This document shows, piece by piece, positions 7,971 to 18,476 of a DNA stretch of 47,098 nt (position 1 is the stretch's first letter; the number at the start of each line of letters is the position of its first letter). This DNA is from an uncultured Clostridia bacterium (lineage in GTDB: Bacteria; Bacillota; Clostridia; Oscillospirales; Oscillospiraceae). The translations under genes and the position numbers were made by a program. The DNA lies in the NCBI GenBank assembly GCA_947173485.1, contig CAMWFH010000022.1, positions 1 to 47,098 on the forward strand, given 5' to 3'. A model generated the notes under the pieces. The model was not told the origin of the DNA. It searched no databases and saw only the letters and a list, made by a program, of their open reading frames with translations.

Positions 7971-9863
7971 ATGTTCCAAGATTTTTATTACGATAAATTC
8001 ATCCTGCCACCCGATCTGGACGCCGCTCTGCGCCAGTGCCGGTCCATCGCCTATGTGGAGGACCAGGAGGACTTGGACGAGCTGGTCTATGGTCCCACCC
8101 ATACCTCCCAGTATGACGTGGTCTACAACATCCCCGGCAAGGGCGCGGTGAAGGAGGCCGAGGTGGTCCGCTGCAAGAACGGCACCGTGGTCAACTTCAT
8201 GGAGGACTATATGCGCCGCCGGGACCCCAACTCCATGGTCATCGGCGACGACCTGCCCAGCGACAAGCCCCGGTTCACCGACCGGTTCGGCTACGACTTC
8301 TCCGAGCTGCGCAAGGCCACCATGGATTGGTTCGCCTCCCAGCGGCTGCTGCTGCTGCCCTTCACCTCCGGCCCCGTGCCCTACGGCTACGACAGCCTGG
8401 TGGTCTGCCCCGCCAACGCCGCCTTCTTCGCCCTGGCCATGGCCAATATCCAGGGGTTCACCTCCATCGAGAACGTCCACGAGAACTATAAGCCCCGGGC
8501 CATCATCTATGTGGCCCCGCCCTTCCGCCACACCCACTTCGACGGCAAGCAGGTAGTTGTCCACCACCGGAGCGCCGACCTCCATGAGGTCTTTGCCTAC
8601 AACCTCTACCCCGGTCCCTCTGCCAAGAAGGGCGTCTACTCCGTGCTGCTGGACATCGGCGAGCAGGAGGGGTGGACCTGCTGCCACGCCAGCGCGGCGG
8701 TGGTGGAGACCCCCTACGAGAACGAGACCGTGTTCATGCACGAGGGCGCTTCCGGCGGCGGCAAGAGCGAGATGCTGGAGGACTTCCGCCGGGAGGAGGA
8801 CGGCCGGCTGCTGCTGGGCACCCACCTGCTCACCGGTGAGGAATACTACATCACCCTGACAGAGAGCTGCAAGATCTACCCCATCGCCGATGATATGGCC
8901 CTCTGCCACGCCAAGTTCCAGGACCCGGAGGAGGGCAAGCTGTGCATCGTGGACGCGGAGGACGGCTGGTTCCTCCGTATGGACGGGATGCACGCCTACG
9001 GCAACAACCCCACCTATGAGAAAGCGTCCATCCATCCCAGCCGGCCCCTGCTGTTCTTCAATATGGACGGCAGTCCTGGGTCCACCTGCCTGATCTGGGA
9101 ACACACCATGGACTCCAACGGCCAGCCCTGCCCCAACCCCCGGGTCATCCTGCCCCGGGACATGGTCCCCGACTCCACCCCCGGCGGTGAGCCCCAGGAG
9201 GTCAGCGTCCGCAGCTTCGGCGTTCGGATGCCCCCCTCCACCGAGGAGGATCCCAGCTACGGCATCATGGGGATGCTCCAGGTCATCCCCCCGGCCCTGG
9301 CGTGGCTGTGGCGGCTGGTGGCCCCCAGAGGGTTCAAGAACCCCAGCATCGTGGACGCCGGCGGCATGAAGAGCGAGGGCGTGGGCAGCTACTGGCCCTT
9401 CTGCACCGGCAAGCGGGTCACCCAGGCCAACCTGCTCCTGCGGCAGATCCTGGCCTGCCCCAACACCCTCAACATCCTGATCCCCAACCAGCACATCGGC
9501 GCCTATGAGGTGGGCTTCATGAGCGAGTGGGTCAGCCGGGAGTACCTGGCCCGGCACAATGGCACCATCAAGGCCAAGCACCTCACCGAGGCCCGGTGCC
9601 CTCTCTTCGGCTGGTCCCTGCTGGACATGAAGCTGAACAACCAGTACGTCCGGCAGACCTTCCTCCGGCCGGAGACCCAGTCCAAGCTGGGGGAGGCCGG
9701 CTACGATGCCGGGGCCAAGATCCTGATCGACTTCTTCAAGCAGGAGCTCCCCCAGTTCCTCACCGAGGACTTAGATCCCACTGGCCGGCAGATCATCGAG
9801 TGCTGCCTCAACGACGGCGTCCTCTCCGATTACCTCTCCATCACCCCCATGAAGCTGCGCTGA
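7971..9863 (+). CDS. DUF4914-type P-loop protein related to PEP carboxykinase
   Basis: The 630-residue protein is soluble, with no signal peptide. The clearest motif is HEGASGGGKSE at about residues 256-266, a phosphate-binding loop of the kind used by PEP carboxykinase and HPr kinase rather than by classical Walker A proteins. The sequence resembles the DUF4914 family of Firmicutes; that match is from memory of the family and was not searched. Reaction and substrate are unknown, and a nucleotide-dependent carboxykinase or kinase is the most that can be inferred. AGGAGGT precedes ATG 7971, and the gene has its own promoter. It is followed by a hairpin facing a small convergent gene, so it is likely monocistronic. 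Codon use is strongly GC-biased like its neighbours. Confidence 0.8.
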   Translation: MFQDFYYDKFILPPDLDAALRQCRSIAYVEDQEDLDELVYGPTHTSQYDVVYNIPGKGAVKEAEVVRCKNGTVVNFMEDYMRRRDPNSMVIGDDLPSDKPRFTDRFGYDFSELRKATMDWFASQRLLLLPFTSGPVPYGYDSLVVCPANAAFFALAMANIQGFTSIENVHENYKPRAIIYVAPPFRHTHFDGKQVVVHHRSADLHEVFAYNLYPGPSAKKGVYSVLLDIGEQEGWTCCHASAAVVETPYENETVFMHEGASGGGKSEMLEDFRREEDGRLLLGTHLLTGEEYYITLTESCKIYPIADDMALCHAKFQDPEEGKLCIVDAEDGWFLRMDGMHAYGNNPTYEKASIHPSRPLLFFNMDGSPGSTCLIWEHTMDSNGQPCPNPRVILPRDMVPDSTPGGEPQEVSVRSFGVRMPPSTEEDPSYGIMGMLQVIPPALAWLWRLVAPRGFKNPSIVDAGGMKSEGVGSYWPFCTGKRVTQANLLLRQILACPNTLNILIPNQHIGAYEVGFMSEWVSREYLARHNGTIKAKHLTEARCPLFGWSLLDMKLNNQYVRQTFLRPETQSKLGEAGYDAGAKILIDFFKQELPQFLTEDLDPTGRQIIECCLNDGVLSDYLSITPMKLR

Positions 9864-9872
9864 GACCGGCAG

Positions 9873-9924
9873 CAAAAATAGAAAACAGCGCCCCCGCCGC
9901 GGAGATGCTCCGCAGCGGGGGCGC
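9873..9924 (-). terminator. Intrinsic terminator between convergent genes
   Basis: A perfect 10-bp GC stem (arms 9888-9897 and 9915-9924) is followed, on the minus strand, by a T-rich tail at 9887-9873. It best fits termination of the small minus-strand gene ending at 9930. It may also stop the plus-strand gene ending at 9863. Confidence 0.8.
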
Positions 9925-9929
9925 GCTTG

Positions 9930-10121
9930 TCAACTGTCTTCTTTTTCGCTGGGATCGTCCTTCTTTATCTCGTCCAGCCGCTCCTTGATCTGCTCCAGGA
10001 TGTGGATGATCCTCCCGCCCATAAGGCCGACGACGAGCAGCATGGCCCAAAAGGGGCCCAGAAAGCACCAGGCCAAAGAACCGGCCAGCATGGTGATGGC
10101 CGCGTATAAGATCTCGACCAT
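9930..10121 (-). CDS. Small two-helix membrane protein
   Basis: The function is not recognised. The 63-residue product starts at ATG 10121 (MVEILYAAI), has two hydrophobic segments at about residues 3-20 and 23-40, and ends in a charged amphipathic helix (about 40-52) and an acidic tail. This layout recalls small holin-like or membrane-associated orphan proteins, but nothing specific supports lysis. A weak G-rich stretch, not a good Shine-Dalgarno, precedes the ATG. A TTG 33 nt further upstream is open in frame but has no ribosome binding site. A promoter lies at 10212-10240 and a terminator follows the stop, so this appears to be a self-contained unit in AT-richer DNA. Confidence 0.6.
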   Translation of the reverse strand: MVEILYAAITMLAGSLAWCFLGPFWAMLLVVGLMGGRIIHILEQIKERLDEIKKDDPSEKEDS

Positions 10122-10211
10122 GAAACCGCCCCCCAACAATGTTGATGATGCCAACTGTATAAATTGTTACATTATTTATTGTTGGCAGGTCAGTACCACC
10201 TCCTTTTCCTA

Positions 10212-10240
10212 ACTATACCATATTATTGAAAAAATTGCAA
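10212..10240 (-). promoter_or_regulatory. Promoter for the small membrane protein
   Basis: Minus strand TTGCAA and TATAGT are separated by 17 bp in an AT-rich spacer. The leader to ATG 10121 would be about 85 nt, with a stray AAAGGAGG close to the likely transcription start. Confidence 0.6.
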
Positions 10241-10274
10241 TACCATTTTGAGGAAATTCAGGAAAAGTTTTGAA

Positions 10275-10303
10275 AAAGCCGCTGCTGGTCGAGCAGCGGC
10301 TTT
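10275..10303 (-). terminator. Intrinsic terminator, probably of the amylosucrase operon
   Basis: A perfect 12-bp stem with a 5-nt loop is followed on the minus strand by TTTTTC and more T-rich sequence. The only upstream minus-strand genes are amylosucrase and fructokinase. Their transcript would therefore run antisense through the small gene at 10398-10574 before stopping here. Confidence 0.7.
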
Positions 10304-10304
10304 G

Positions 10305-10357
10305 ATATGCGCAGAGGGCTGCCTGGTGCGGTCACCTAGCGGGGCAGCGGGGCATAT
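10305..10357 (+). ncRNA. Candidate structured leader with three nested stems
   Basis: Three complementary pairs nest inside each other: ATATGC 305-310 with GCATAT 352-357, GCTGCC 318-323 with GGCAGC 343-348, and GGTG 325-328 with CACC 333-336 around a CGGT loop (add 10000 to each). It starts right after the terminator hairpin and ends 40 nt before a TTG start codon. It matches no riboswitch class I can name. It could also be chance pairing in GC-rich DNA. Confidence 0.35.
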
Positions 10358-10397
10358 GCTGGATGGATAGACTTCGATTGGGAAAGGAGTGGCCGTC

Positions 10398-10574
10398 TTG
10401 CGTCCACAGGAGATCTCCCTTCTGGTAACGGCACTGGCCAACACGATCTATGAGCAGTATACCCCTGAGGAGACGGCAGTCCTGGGGGCCATCTTCAACC
10501 AGCTGGGGGACTGTCTGGAGTCCTTAGCGGCCCTGGAGGCTCTCAACAGCTCCGCCGGCTGCCAGGGGGAGTGA
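10398..10574 (+). CDS. Small helical protein, possibly DUF6774-like
   Basis: The 58-residue product starts at TTG 10398, which has AAAGGAG 8 nt upstream; an in-frame GTG 9 nt earlier sits too close to that site. The sequence is mostly helical (MRPQEISLLV, then YTPEETAVLGAIFNQLGDCLESL), without a membrane segment or cysteine cluster. Small Clostridia proteins with an AIFNQLGD/AVFTQLGD-like core are grouped as DUF6774; the likeness is from memory and no role is known. The gene ends 3 bp from the convergent amylosucrase gene, and both stop codons lie in an 8-bp inverted repeat. It probably lies under the antisense tail of the amylosucrase transcript. Confidence 0.55.
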   Translation: MRPQEISLLVTALANTIYEQYTPEETAVLGAIFNQLGDCLESLAALEALNSSAGCQGE

Positions 10575-10577
10575 CTG

Positions 10578-12406
<1,829 letters not shown>

Positions 12407-12410
<4 letters not shown>

Positions 12411-13360
12411 TTTGCGCCCCCCTTTAGTTGGTGGATCTCCTCTGTGGAGGGCATACTGCGGATCGCGCCCTTCTTGGTGGTCACCAGGGCCGCGGCGGCG
12501 TTGGCAAAGGAGAGCATGGCGGCAAGGCCCGCCTCATCCAGGGCGTCCAGGCCGGGGTCCAGGGCGTAGAAAAGGCAGCCGGCGCAGAAGGTGTCCCCGG
12601 CGCCGGTGGTGTCGATGGCGTGGACGCTGTAGCCGGGGTGTTTGACGTGGATATCGCCTAAGAACGCCTCGCTGCCCTGGGCCCCCCGGGTCACCAGCAG
12701 GAGCCGGATGTGAGGGAACTGCCGGCGGATGGCGCGGGCCCCGGCATCGATGGTCCCTGTGCCGGTCAGGAAGGCCAGCTCTTCCTCGGCCACCTTCAGG
12801 ATATCGCACTGGCCGCAGCCCCAGAGCATCTGCTCCTTGGCTCGATCCAGGCTGGGCCAGAGGCTCTCCCGGAGGTTGGGATCGAAGCTGATGACAGCGC
12901 CGGCGGCCTTGGCCCGCTCCACGGCGGTCCGGGTGGCGGTGCGGACCGGCTCCCGGGTCAGGGACAGGGAGCCGAAGTGGAAGATGCGGGTGTCCGTCAG
13001 GTCCGGCAGCTCCTCCGGGGCGAGCAGCTCGTCCGCGCCGGGGTCCCGGTAGAAGCTGAAGGAGCGGTCCCCGTCAGGGGCGTTCTGGACGAAGGCCAAG
13101 GTGGTGTGGGCCTTGGGGTCCAGCACCAGGGCGGTGCTGTCGATGCCCGCGGCCTCGATGGTGCTTTTCAGCATCCGGCCAAACAGGTCGTCCCCCACCT
13201 TGCCGATGAAGGCGGTGGACTGGCCCAGCTTGGCCAGCATGGCCAATACGTTGCAGGGCGCGCCGCCGGGATTGGCCTCGAACAGGGGATTGCCCTGGCC
13301 GCTGGCGCCGCTGGAGGTGAAGTCGATCAGCAGCTCGCCCAGGGCGGTGACTTCATACAT
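12407..13360 (-). CDS. scrK: Fructokinase (PfkB/ribokinase family)
   Basis: The 317-residue kinase would phosphorylate fructose to fructose 6-phosphate with ATP. PfkB signatures are visible: GGAPCNV near residues 32-38 in the N-terminal lid region, and DTTGAGDTF near 247-255 with the catalytic Asp. The N-terminal GELLIDF and the GKVGDD stretch are typical of fructokinases. The gene is the first of a two-gene operon with amylosucrase, joined by a 4-bp ATGA overlap, which supports fructose as substrate. It starts at ATG 13360 behind AGAGGA. No convincing promoter was picked out, but the 90-bp gap to the divergent AraC gene must hold one, and control by that regulator is likely. The gene symbol follows function and context. 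Confidence 0.85.
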
Positions 13361-13379
13361 AAAAATTCCTCTTTTCTTG

Positions 13380-13408
13380 TTGGTTTTACGAAGAGACTGT
13401 GGTATACT
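13380..13408 (+). promoter_or_regulatory. Promoter for the AraC-type regulator
   Basis: TTGGTT and TATACT are separated by 17 bp. Transcription would start near 13415, which favours ATG 13450 and excludes upstream starts for the regulator. Confidence 0.65.
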
Positions 13409-13449
13409 GGGACCGCCGGCGCAAAGACGCCAGGGAAGGGATGGCTGCT

Positions 13450-14295
13450 ATGTCAGAACACTTTTTCACTGTTTTTCCCAATGAGAACTTCCTGGATCTG
13501 CGGCTCTATCAATACGGCTGGGAGCAGTGCGACCCTCTCCACTCCTACGGTCCCGCGGTCCGCAACCACTACCTGTTCCACTATGTCCTCTCCGGCCATG
13601 GATACTTGGAGTGTACCGCGGATACCGGCGCCACCACCCGCTACGACCTGGAGCCGGGCCAGGGCTTCCTCATCTCCCCTGGCCAGATCGCCTTCTACAG
13701 CGCCAGCCGGGAGGACCCCTGGAAGTACGTCTGGGTGGAGTTCGACGGCCTCCGGGTCTCTGAGTACCTCTACAGCGCCGGACTGGACACCAGCCGGCCG
13801 ATCTACCGGCCCCAGAGCCCCTCCCTGACGGAGGCGGTGCGGGAGGCCATGCTCTACATCACCGACCACGCCGACGCCTCGCCCCTCCACCTGATCGGCC
13901 GGCTGTGCCTGCTGCTGGACGCGCTGATCCAGACCTCCGCCACCCGTCGGGAGTCCAAGGGCACCCAGCTCCGGGACTTCTACATCCAGGAGGCGGTGAC
14001 CTATATGGAGCAGAATTTCCAGCGGGACCTGACGGTGGAGGAGGTAGCGGACGTCTGCAAGCTGAACCGGAGCTACTTCAGCAAGCTGTTCAAGGAGAAC
14101 ATGGGCTGTCCGCCCCAGGAGTTTTTGATCCGCCTCCGGCTGAGCAAGGCCACAGAGCTGATGCGGACCACCATGCTGCCGATCGGGGAGATCTCCGTCC
14201 AGTGCGGCTACCCCAACCAGCTCCACTTCTCCCGGGCCTTCAAAAAGCGCTATGGCGCCGCGCCCCGAGAGTGGCGGGTGCAGAACAAGCGGTGA
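13450..14295 (+). CDS. AraC-family transcriptional regulator, divergent to fructokinase
   Basis: The 281-residue protein has an N-terminal sugar-binding cupin-like domain (about 1-150; landmarks YVLSGHGYL and GQGFLISPGQ) and two C-terminal helix-turn-helix motifs (about 180-280; VEEVADVCKLNRSYFSKLFKE and a YPNQLHFSRAFKKRYG recognition segment). ATG 13450 is preferred because GGGAAGGG lies about 9 nt upstream. The ATG at 13441 abuts that site, and still earlier starts fall upstream of the promoter. It is transcribed away from fructokinase-amylosucrase and toward alpha-galactosidase, with its own terminator. Activation of the sucrose/fructose operon by a sugar ligand is the likely job, by analogy with MsmR/RafR-type regulators. 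Confidence 0.85.
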   Translation: MSEHFFTVFPNENFLDLRLYQYGWEQCDPLHSYGPAVRNHYLFHYVLSGHGYLECTADTGATTRYDLEPGQGFLISPGQIAFYSASREDPWKYVWVEFDGLRVSEYLYSAGLDTSRPIYRPQSPSLTEAVREAMLYITDHADASPLHLIGRLCLLLDALIQTSATRRESKGTQLRDFYIQEAVTYMEQNFQRDLTVEEVADVCKLNRSYFSKLFKENMGCPPQEFLIRLRLSKATELMRTTMLPIGEISVQCGYPNQLHFSRAFKKRYGAAPREWRVQNKR

Positions 14296-14346
14296 TAGAC
14301 ACGGGAGCCGCGATAGACATGATATACGCGCGATGCGCGATAGGAG

Positions 14347-14386
14347 AGAGGGCGGGCGGCCTGGAGAGGCGGCCCGCCCTCTTTTT
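14347..14386 (+). terminator. Intrinsic terminator of the AraC gene
   Basis: An 11-bp GC-rich stem (14347-14357 with 14372-14382) is followed by a T run. It sits between the convergent AraC gene and alpha-galactosidase gene. Confidence 0.85.
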
Positions 14387-14393
14387 ATCGATC

Positions 14394-16577
14394 CTACTCT
14401 GCCACCAGATGGAGCTGGAGGGACTGGTAGTCGCCCCGGGGGATGGGCAGGGGATAGCCGGCGTGGAGCAGGACGCTGCCGGCGTAGGAATCCTGGCCGT
14501 TGACGCGGTAGCGCAGATCGGGGTCTAGGCCCTTCAGCCGCAGGGAGCGGAAGGGGGCGGCGGAGTGGGCCGTGCCGAAGACCAGGCTGACCAGGGCCTC
14601 CCGGCGGTCCGGGGAGACATGGGCCCAGGCGGTGTAGGGGCCGTTTGCGAAGGGGTCGGTGAGACGGTAGTAGTCCCCCCGCTGGACCAGGTGGGCCAGG
14701 GCCTTGTAGTCCTCCACCTGCCGCTTCATGACAGCCCTCTCCTCCGGGGTGGTCTTGCTCAGGTCCATCTCATAGCCGAAGGTGCCGGACATGGCCACCA
14801 CGCCACGGGTCTCCAGGGGGGTGCTGCGGTCAGTGTCGGCGTTGGGCACGGCGGAGACATGGGCCCCCATGGTGCTGGGGGGGTAGCAGAAGGAGGTGCC
14901 GTATTGGATGCGCAGGCGGTCGATGGCGTCGGTGTTGTCGCTGCACCAGATCTGGGGGGTGTAGTAGAGCATCCCGCCGTCGAACCGGCCGCCGCCGCCG
15001 GTGCAGCCCTCGATGAACAGGCCGGGGAAGTCGGAGAGCATCCGGTCCAGCATCTCATAGATGCCTAGGACGTACCTGTGGTAGACCTCCCCCTGGCGCT
15101 CCGCCGGCAGGGCGGCGGACCAGACGTCGGTGATGCTCCGGTTCATATCCCACTTGACATAGGAGACCGGCGCGCTGGAGAGGACGGCCTTGATCTGGCT
15201 ATAGACATGGTCCCGGACCTCCTGCCGGGAGAAGTCCAGTGCCAGTTGGCTGCGGCAGCGGGCGGGGTCCCGGCCCGGGATGCGCATGGCCCAGTCGGGA
15301 TGGGCCCGGTAGAGGTCGCTGTCCTCGTTGATCATCTCCGGCTCGATCCAGATGCCGAACTTCATCCCCAGGGCGGTGAGCTCTTTGCACAAAGCCGTAA
15401 GGCCGCCGGGGAGCTTTTTCTCGTTGACCACCCAGTCCCCCAGGCCGGCGTAGTCGCTGTCCCGGGCGCCGAACCAGCCATCGTCCATGACGAACAGCTC
15501 GATGCCCAGAGGGGCCGCCGCCCGGGCGATGTCCAACAGCTTCTCCGCGTTGAAATCGAAGAGGGTGGCCTCCCAGTTGTTGATCAGCACCGGGCGGCGC
15601 TCCCATTGATAGGGGTCCCGGATCAGATGGGCCTGGATGGCCCGGTGGAAGCGGCGGCTCATCTCCCCGAAGCCCTCCCCGGAAAAGACCATAGCCGCCT
15701 CCGGGGCGGTGAAGCTCTCTCCAGGGGCCAGGGTCCATGTGAAGTGGTAGGGGTGGATCCCCATCACCAGACGGGTGATCTCAAAGGGGCTCTCCTCCGC
15801 GGCGGCCTGGAAATTGCCGCTGTAGAGCAGCATGGCGCCCCAGCAGTCCCCGTGGTCCTCCCCGGCGTCCTGTTCGCAGAGGATGACGAAGGGGTTGTGC
15901 TGGTGGCTGGAGGTCCCCCGGACGCTACCCACGCTCTGGACGCCGGGGGCCATATGGGTCCGGGCAGGGGAGCGCTCCTTGGTGTGGGCCCCGTTGAAGG
16001 TGACGAGATCCAGCCCGCCCCGGGAGAGGTCCAGGCACAGGGAGGCGCACTGGCACAGGCGGACGGCCTCCGCCCCGCGGTTGACCACCCGGACGGCCCG
16101 GGTGATCAGATCCTGCTCCGCCAGCACGCCGTAATAGAGCTCCACCGTCACCTGGGCGGCGGCATCGGTCAGAAAGACCACCAGGGTCTCCCACTCGCTG
16201 CCGCCGTGGAAGGCGGGCAGGCCCTCCAAGGCGTACTTGCCCTCCCGGATCTCATAGCCGGTATAGCGCAGGTCGGCGCTGCGGCTGCCGCTGGGCAGCT
16301 CCAGCTCGATGGAGGGCAGACGGAAGTCCCCCACGCCGCAGGTGGAGTACTCCTGGGGCAGGGTGTCCAGGGAGTAGGTCCGGTCGTGCCCCGCCTCGGG
16401 CGGGTTGGGGGAGGCGCCCCGGTCGGCGTAGCCGATGCGGTAGGACAGGTCGTCCCCCTGGACCCGGGCGCCGTAATAGGTATGGAGCAGCACGCTGTGG
16501 CGGTCCGCCTTCATCTGGTAGGTGGTGTTCTTGGTGTGCAGGGTAAAGGTCCTGCTCTCTTGCTCGTAAACGATCAT
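14394..16577 (-). CDS. aga: Alpha-galactosidase, GH36
   Basis: The 727-residue enzyme would remove terminal alpha-1,6-galactose from melibiose, raffinose or stachyose in the cytoplasm. It has the GH36 order: beta-sandwich domain (about 1-325), TIM barrel (325-640) and C-terminal beta domain. The nucleophile is D477 in YVKWDMNR and the acid/base is D547 in WCSDNTDA, close to the numbering of Geobacillus AgaA. The GWFGARDSD and EGCTGGGGRFD stretches also match. Length is normal for tetrameric bacterial GH36 enzymes. GGAGGG lies close before ATG 16577. It follows the ABC importer genes on the same strand, separated by a hairpin that may only partly stop transcription. No strong promoter of its own was seen. 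Confidence 0.92.
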   Translation of the reverse strand: MIVYEQESRTFTLHTKNTTYQMKADRHSVLLHTYYGARVQGDDLSYRIGYADRGASPNPPEAGHDRTYSLDTLPQEYSTCGVGDFRLPSIELELPSGSRSADLRYTGYEIREGKYALEGLPAFHGGSEWETLVVFLTDAAAQVTVELYYGVLAEQDLITRAVRVVNRGAEAVRLCQCASLCLDLSRGGLDLVTFNGAHTKERSPARTHMAPGVQSVGSVRGTSSHQHNPFVILCEQDAGEDHGDCWGAMLLYSGNFQAAAEESPFEITRLVMGIHPYHFTWTLAPGESFTAPEAAMVFSGEGFGEMSRRFHRAIQAHLIRDPYQWERRPVLINNWEATLFDFNAEKLLDIARAAAPLGIELFVMDDGWFGARDSDYAGLGDWVVNEKKLPGGLTALCKELTALGMKFGIWIEPEMINEDSDLYRAHPDWAMRIPGRDPARCRSQLALDFSRQEVRDHVYSQIKAVLSSAPVSYVKWDMNRSITDVWSAALPAERQGEVYHRYVLGIYEMLDRMLSDFPGLFIEGCTGGGGRFDGGMLYYTPQIWCSDNTDAIDRLRIQYGTSFCYPPSTMGAHVSAVPNADTDRSTPLETRGVVAMSGTFGYEMDLSKTTPEERAVMKRQVEDYKALAHLVQRGDYYRLTDPFANGPYTAWAHVSPDRREALVSLVFGTAHSAAPFRSLRLKGLDPDLRYRVNGQDSYAGSVLLHAGYPLPIPRGDYQSLQLHLVAE

Positions 16578-16654
16578 GGTCCCTCCATCTGCCCGCTGGA
16601 GCAGGCGAATATGGTCATAAAATTTACCGATCCTTTGGTTTTATGTATCTGCTA

Positions 16655-16686
16655 AAAACGGCCCCGGCAGACGCCGGGGCCGTTTT
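16655..16686 (-). terminator. Intrinsic terminator between the ABC importer and alpha-galactosidase
   Basis: A perfect 14-bp stem (16655-16668 with 16673-16686) has a 4-nt loop, with A/T runs on both flanks. On the minus strand it ends in TTTTAG. It may fully or partly separate importer transcription from alpha-galactosidase. Confidence 0.8.
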
Positions 16687-16715
16687 GCTGTTTTTTTGTA
16701 AGGGGTCTATAGGGC

Positions 16716-17558
16716 TCACTTGCCGCCGGTGGTGGCGATGCCCTCGATGAACTGCCGCTGGAAGATCAGGTACAGGATCACCATGGGCAGCATAGCCAGC
16801 AGGGCGCCGGCCATCATCACCGGGAAGTTGGACTGGAACTGGCCCTGGAGGGTCGCCAGTCCGGCGGAGAGGGTCATCATCTTCACGTCGGAGTTGACCA
16901 CCTGGGGCCACATCAGGTCGCCGTAGGCGAACACGGCGGTGAAGATGGTCAGAGCCGCCACGGAGGTGCCCGTTAGGGGGAACATGACCTTGGTGAAGGT
17001 CTGCCACTGGTTACAGCCGTCCAGATAGGCGGCCTCGCCGATCTCCGTGGGGATGCCCATATAGGTCTGCCGGAGGAAGAACACGCCGAAGGCGCTGACC
17101 AAGCCGGGGAACACCAGGGCGAAGATGGTGTTGGCTAGGTGCATATGGGCCACCATCTGGTACTGGGGGATGATGAAGATCTGGCTGGGCAGGGACATCT
17201 GCACCAGCACGATGCCGAACAGCAGCCCCTTGCCCTTGAACTGCAGCTTGGCGAAGGCGTAGCCGGCCATGGAGCTGAACACCACGGCGCAGATCACCCG
17301 GAAGAGGATGGTCAGGCCGGTGTTGATATACAGGTTCATGAAGGGCAGGTTGGTCAGCACGTCGTGGAAGTTGCTGGTGATGAACTGGGCGGGGAAGATG
17401 GTGGGCGGGATCTGGGTGCTCTCGGCCACCGTCTTGGAGCTGGTGAGGATCATCCATGCGAAGGGGAAGAGCATGATGATGGCGCCGATGACCAGCACCG
17501 CGTAGGTGAGAAAGGTCGTGATCTTTCTGGAGCGTTCCAGAGAGGCTGAGCTTTTCAT
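16716..17558 (-). CDS. Sugar ABC transporter permease, MalG/MsmG type
   Basis: The 280-residue inner-membrane protein has six predicted membrane helices and the CUT1-family EAA loop (EAAYLDGCNQWQTF, about residues 185-198), which docks on the ATPase. It would form the translocation pore together with the permease encoded just upstream. ATG 17558 follows AGGAGG with 7-nt spacing, and 12 bp separate it from the upstream permease. The importer operon ends with a terminator after this gene. The substrate is inferred from the neighbouring alpha-galactosidase: probably melibiose or raffinose-type oligosaccharides. Confidence 0.92.
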   Translation of the reverse strand: MKSSASLERSRKITTFLTYAVLVIGAIIMLFPFAWMILTSSKTVAESTQIPPTIFPAQFITSNFHDVLTNLPFMNLYINTGLTILFRVICAVVFSSMAGYAFAKLQFKGKGLLFGIVLVQMSLPSQIFIIPQYQMVAHMHLANTIFALVFPGLVSAFGVFFLRQTYMGIPTEIGEAAYLDGCNQWQTFTKVMFPLTGTSVAALTIFTAVFAYGDLMWPQVVNSDVKMMTLSAGLATLQGQFQSNFPVMMAGALLAMLPMVILYLIFQRQFIEGIATTGGK

Positions 17559-17570
17559 CGATATCCCTCC

Positions 17571-18458
17571 TTACACATCGTAGTTGACCCACTTCTTCTG
17601 GCCGACGAACTGCACCACAGTGATCAGGCCAATCAGAAGGACGGTCCAGATGACGATCGCGGAGCCGGTGCCGCGGCTGCCGGCGGTGAAGGACTCCCGA
17701 TAGAATAAGTACATCAGGCTCTGTACGCTGGTGACGGCCGGGTTCGTCTCCTCCACCATCATGAACAGCAGGTCGTACACCTTGACGGAGGACATCAGCC
17801 GCATGATCATGACCACGAAGAGGGTGGGGGAGACCATGGGGAGGGTGATGTTGAAGAACTGGGTGACCTTGCTGGCCCCGTCGATGTCGGCGGCCTCGTA
17901 GTAGGACTTGCCGATGTTCTGGAGGCCCGCCAGCAGCAGCACCGCATCATAGCCGATGTTGCTCCAGATGGCCACCACGGCGCAGGCGATCATGACCACC
18001 TTGGAGTCGGTGACCCAGTTGACATGGACGCCCAGCAGCTGGTTCAGGATGCCGTACTCGCCGTTGAAGATCCACTTCCAGACCATGGCCACAGCGGCGG
18101 GAGCGCAGACCATGGGCAGGAAGAACACGGTGCGGAAGAAGCCCTTCCCCTTGATCTTGGCGTTCAGGAGCATGGCCACCATCAGGGACAGAAACAGGCC
18201 GACGGGGACGGTGAGGATGCAGAAGTAGATGGTGTTCCAGGTGGAGCGCCAGAACTCAGGCCGGGAGAAGACATCCAAGTAGTTCTGGATGCCGTTGAAC
18301 TTGTAGTGGCCGAAGCCCAGGTGTTCGCAGAAGCTGGTGTAGATGGTCTGGATAAAGGGCCAGATGTTCAGGACCACCAGGCCGATGATAGTGGGGGCGA
18401 CCATGAGATAGCCCCAGTTTTGCTCCCGCCGGGCGGCGGCGGACAGTTTGTTGTTCAT
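17571..18458 (-). CDS. Sugar ABC transporter permease, MalF/MsmF type
   Basis: The 295-residue membrane protein has six hydrophobic helices after a basic N-terminus and the conserved EAA loop (EAADIDGASKVTQF, near residues 190-203) facing the cytoplasm. It pairs with the MalG-type permease in a CUT1 importer. GGAGG sits upstream of ATG 18458, and the gene starts 18 bp after the binding-protein stop, so it is the second gene of the operon. Nothing unusual in length or motifs. Confidence 0.92.
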   Translation of the reverse strand: MNNKLSAAARREQNWGYLMVAPTIIGLVVLNIWPFIQTIYTSFCEHLGFGHYKFNGIQNYLDVFSRPEFWRSTWNTIYFCILTVPVGLFLSLMVAMLLNAKIKGKGFFRTVFFLPMVCAPAAVAMVWKWIFNGEYGILNQLLGVHVNWVTDSKVVMIACAVVAIWSNIGYDAVLLLAGLQNIGKSYYEAADIDGASKVTQFFNITLPMVSPTLFVVMIMRLMSSVKVYDLLFMMVEETNPAVTSVQSLMYLFYRESFTAGSRGTGSAIVIWTVLLIGLITVVQFVGQKKWVNYDV

Positions 18459-18476
18459 TCTGATGCCCTCCTCCCG

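Noticed and set aside
7608..9581. 657-residue minus-strand open frame over the P-loop gene
   Set aside because: His/Gly/Val-rich antisense composition with no domain; the plus-strand protein carries a real nucleotide loop.
13399..13449. N-terminal extension of the AraC regulator from GTG 13399
   Set aside because: The extension begins upstream of the -10 box of the gene's own promoter, so it would not be transcribed.
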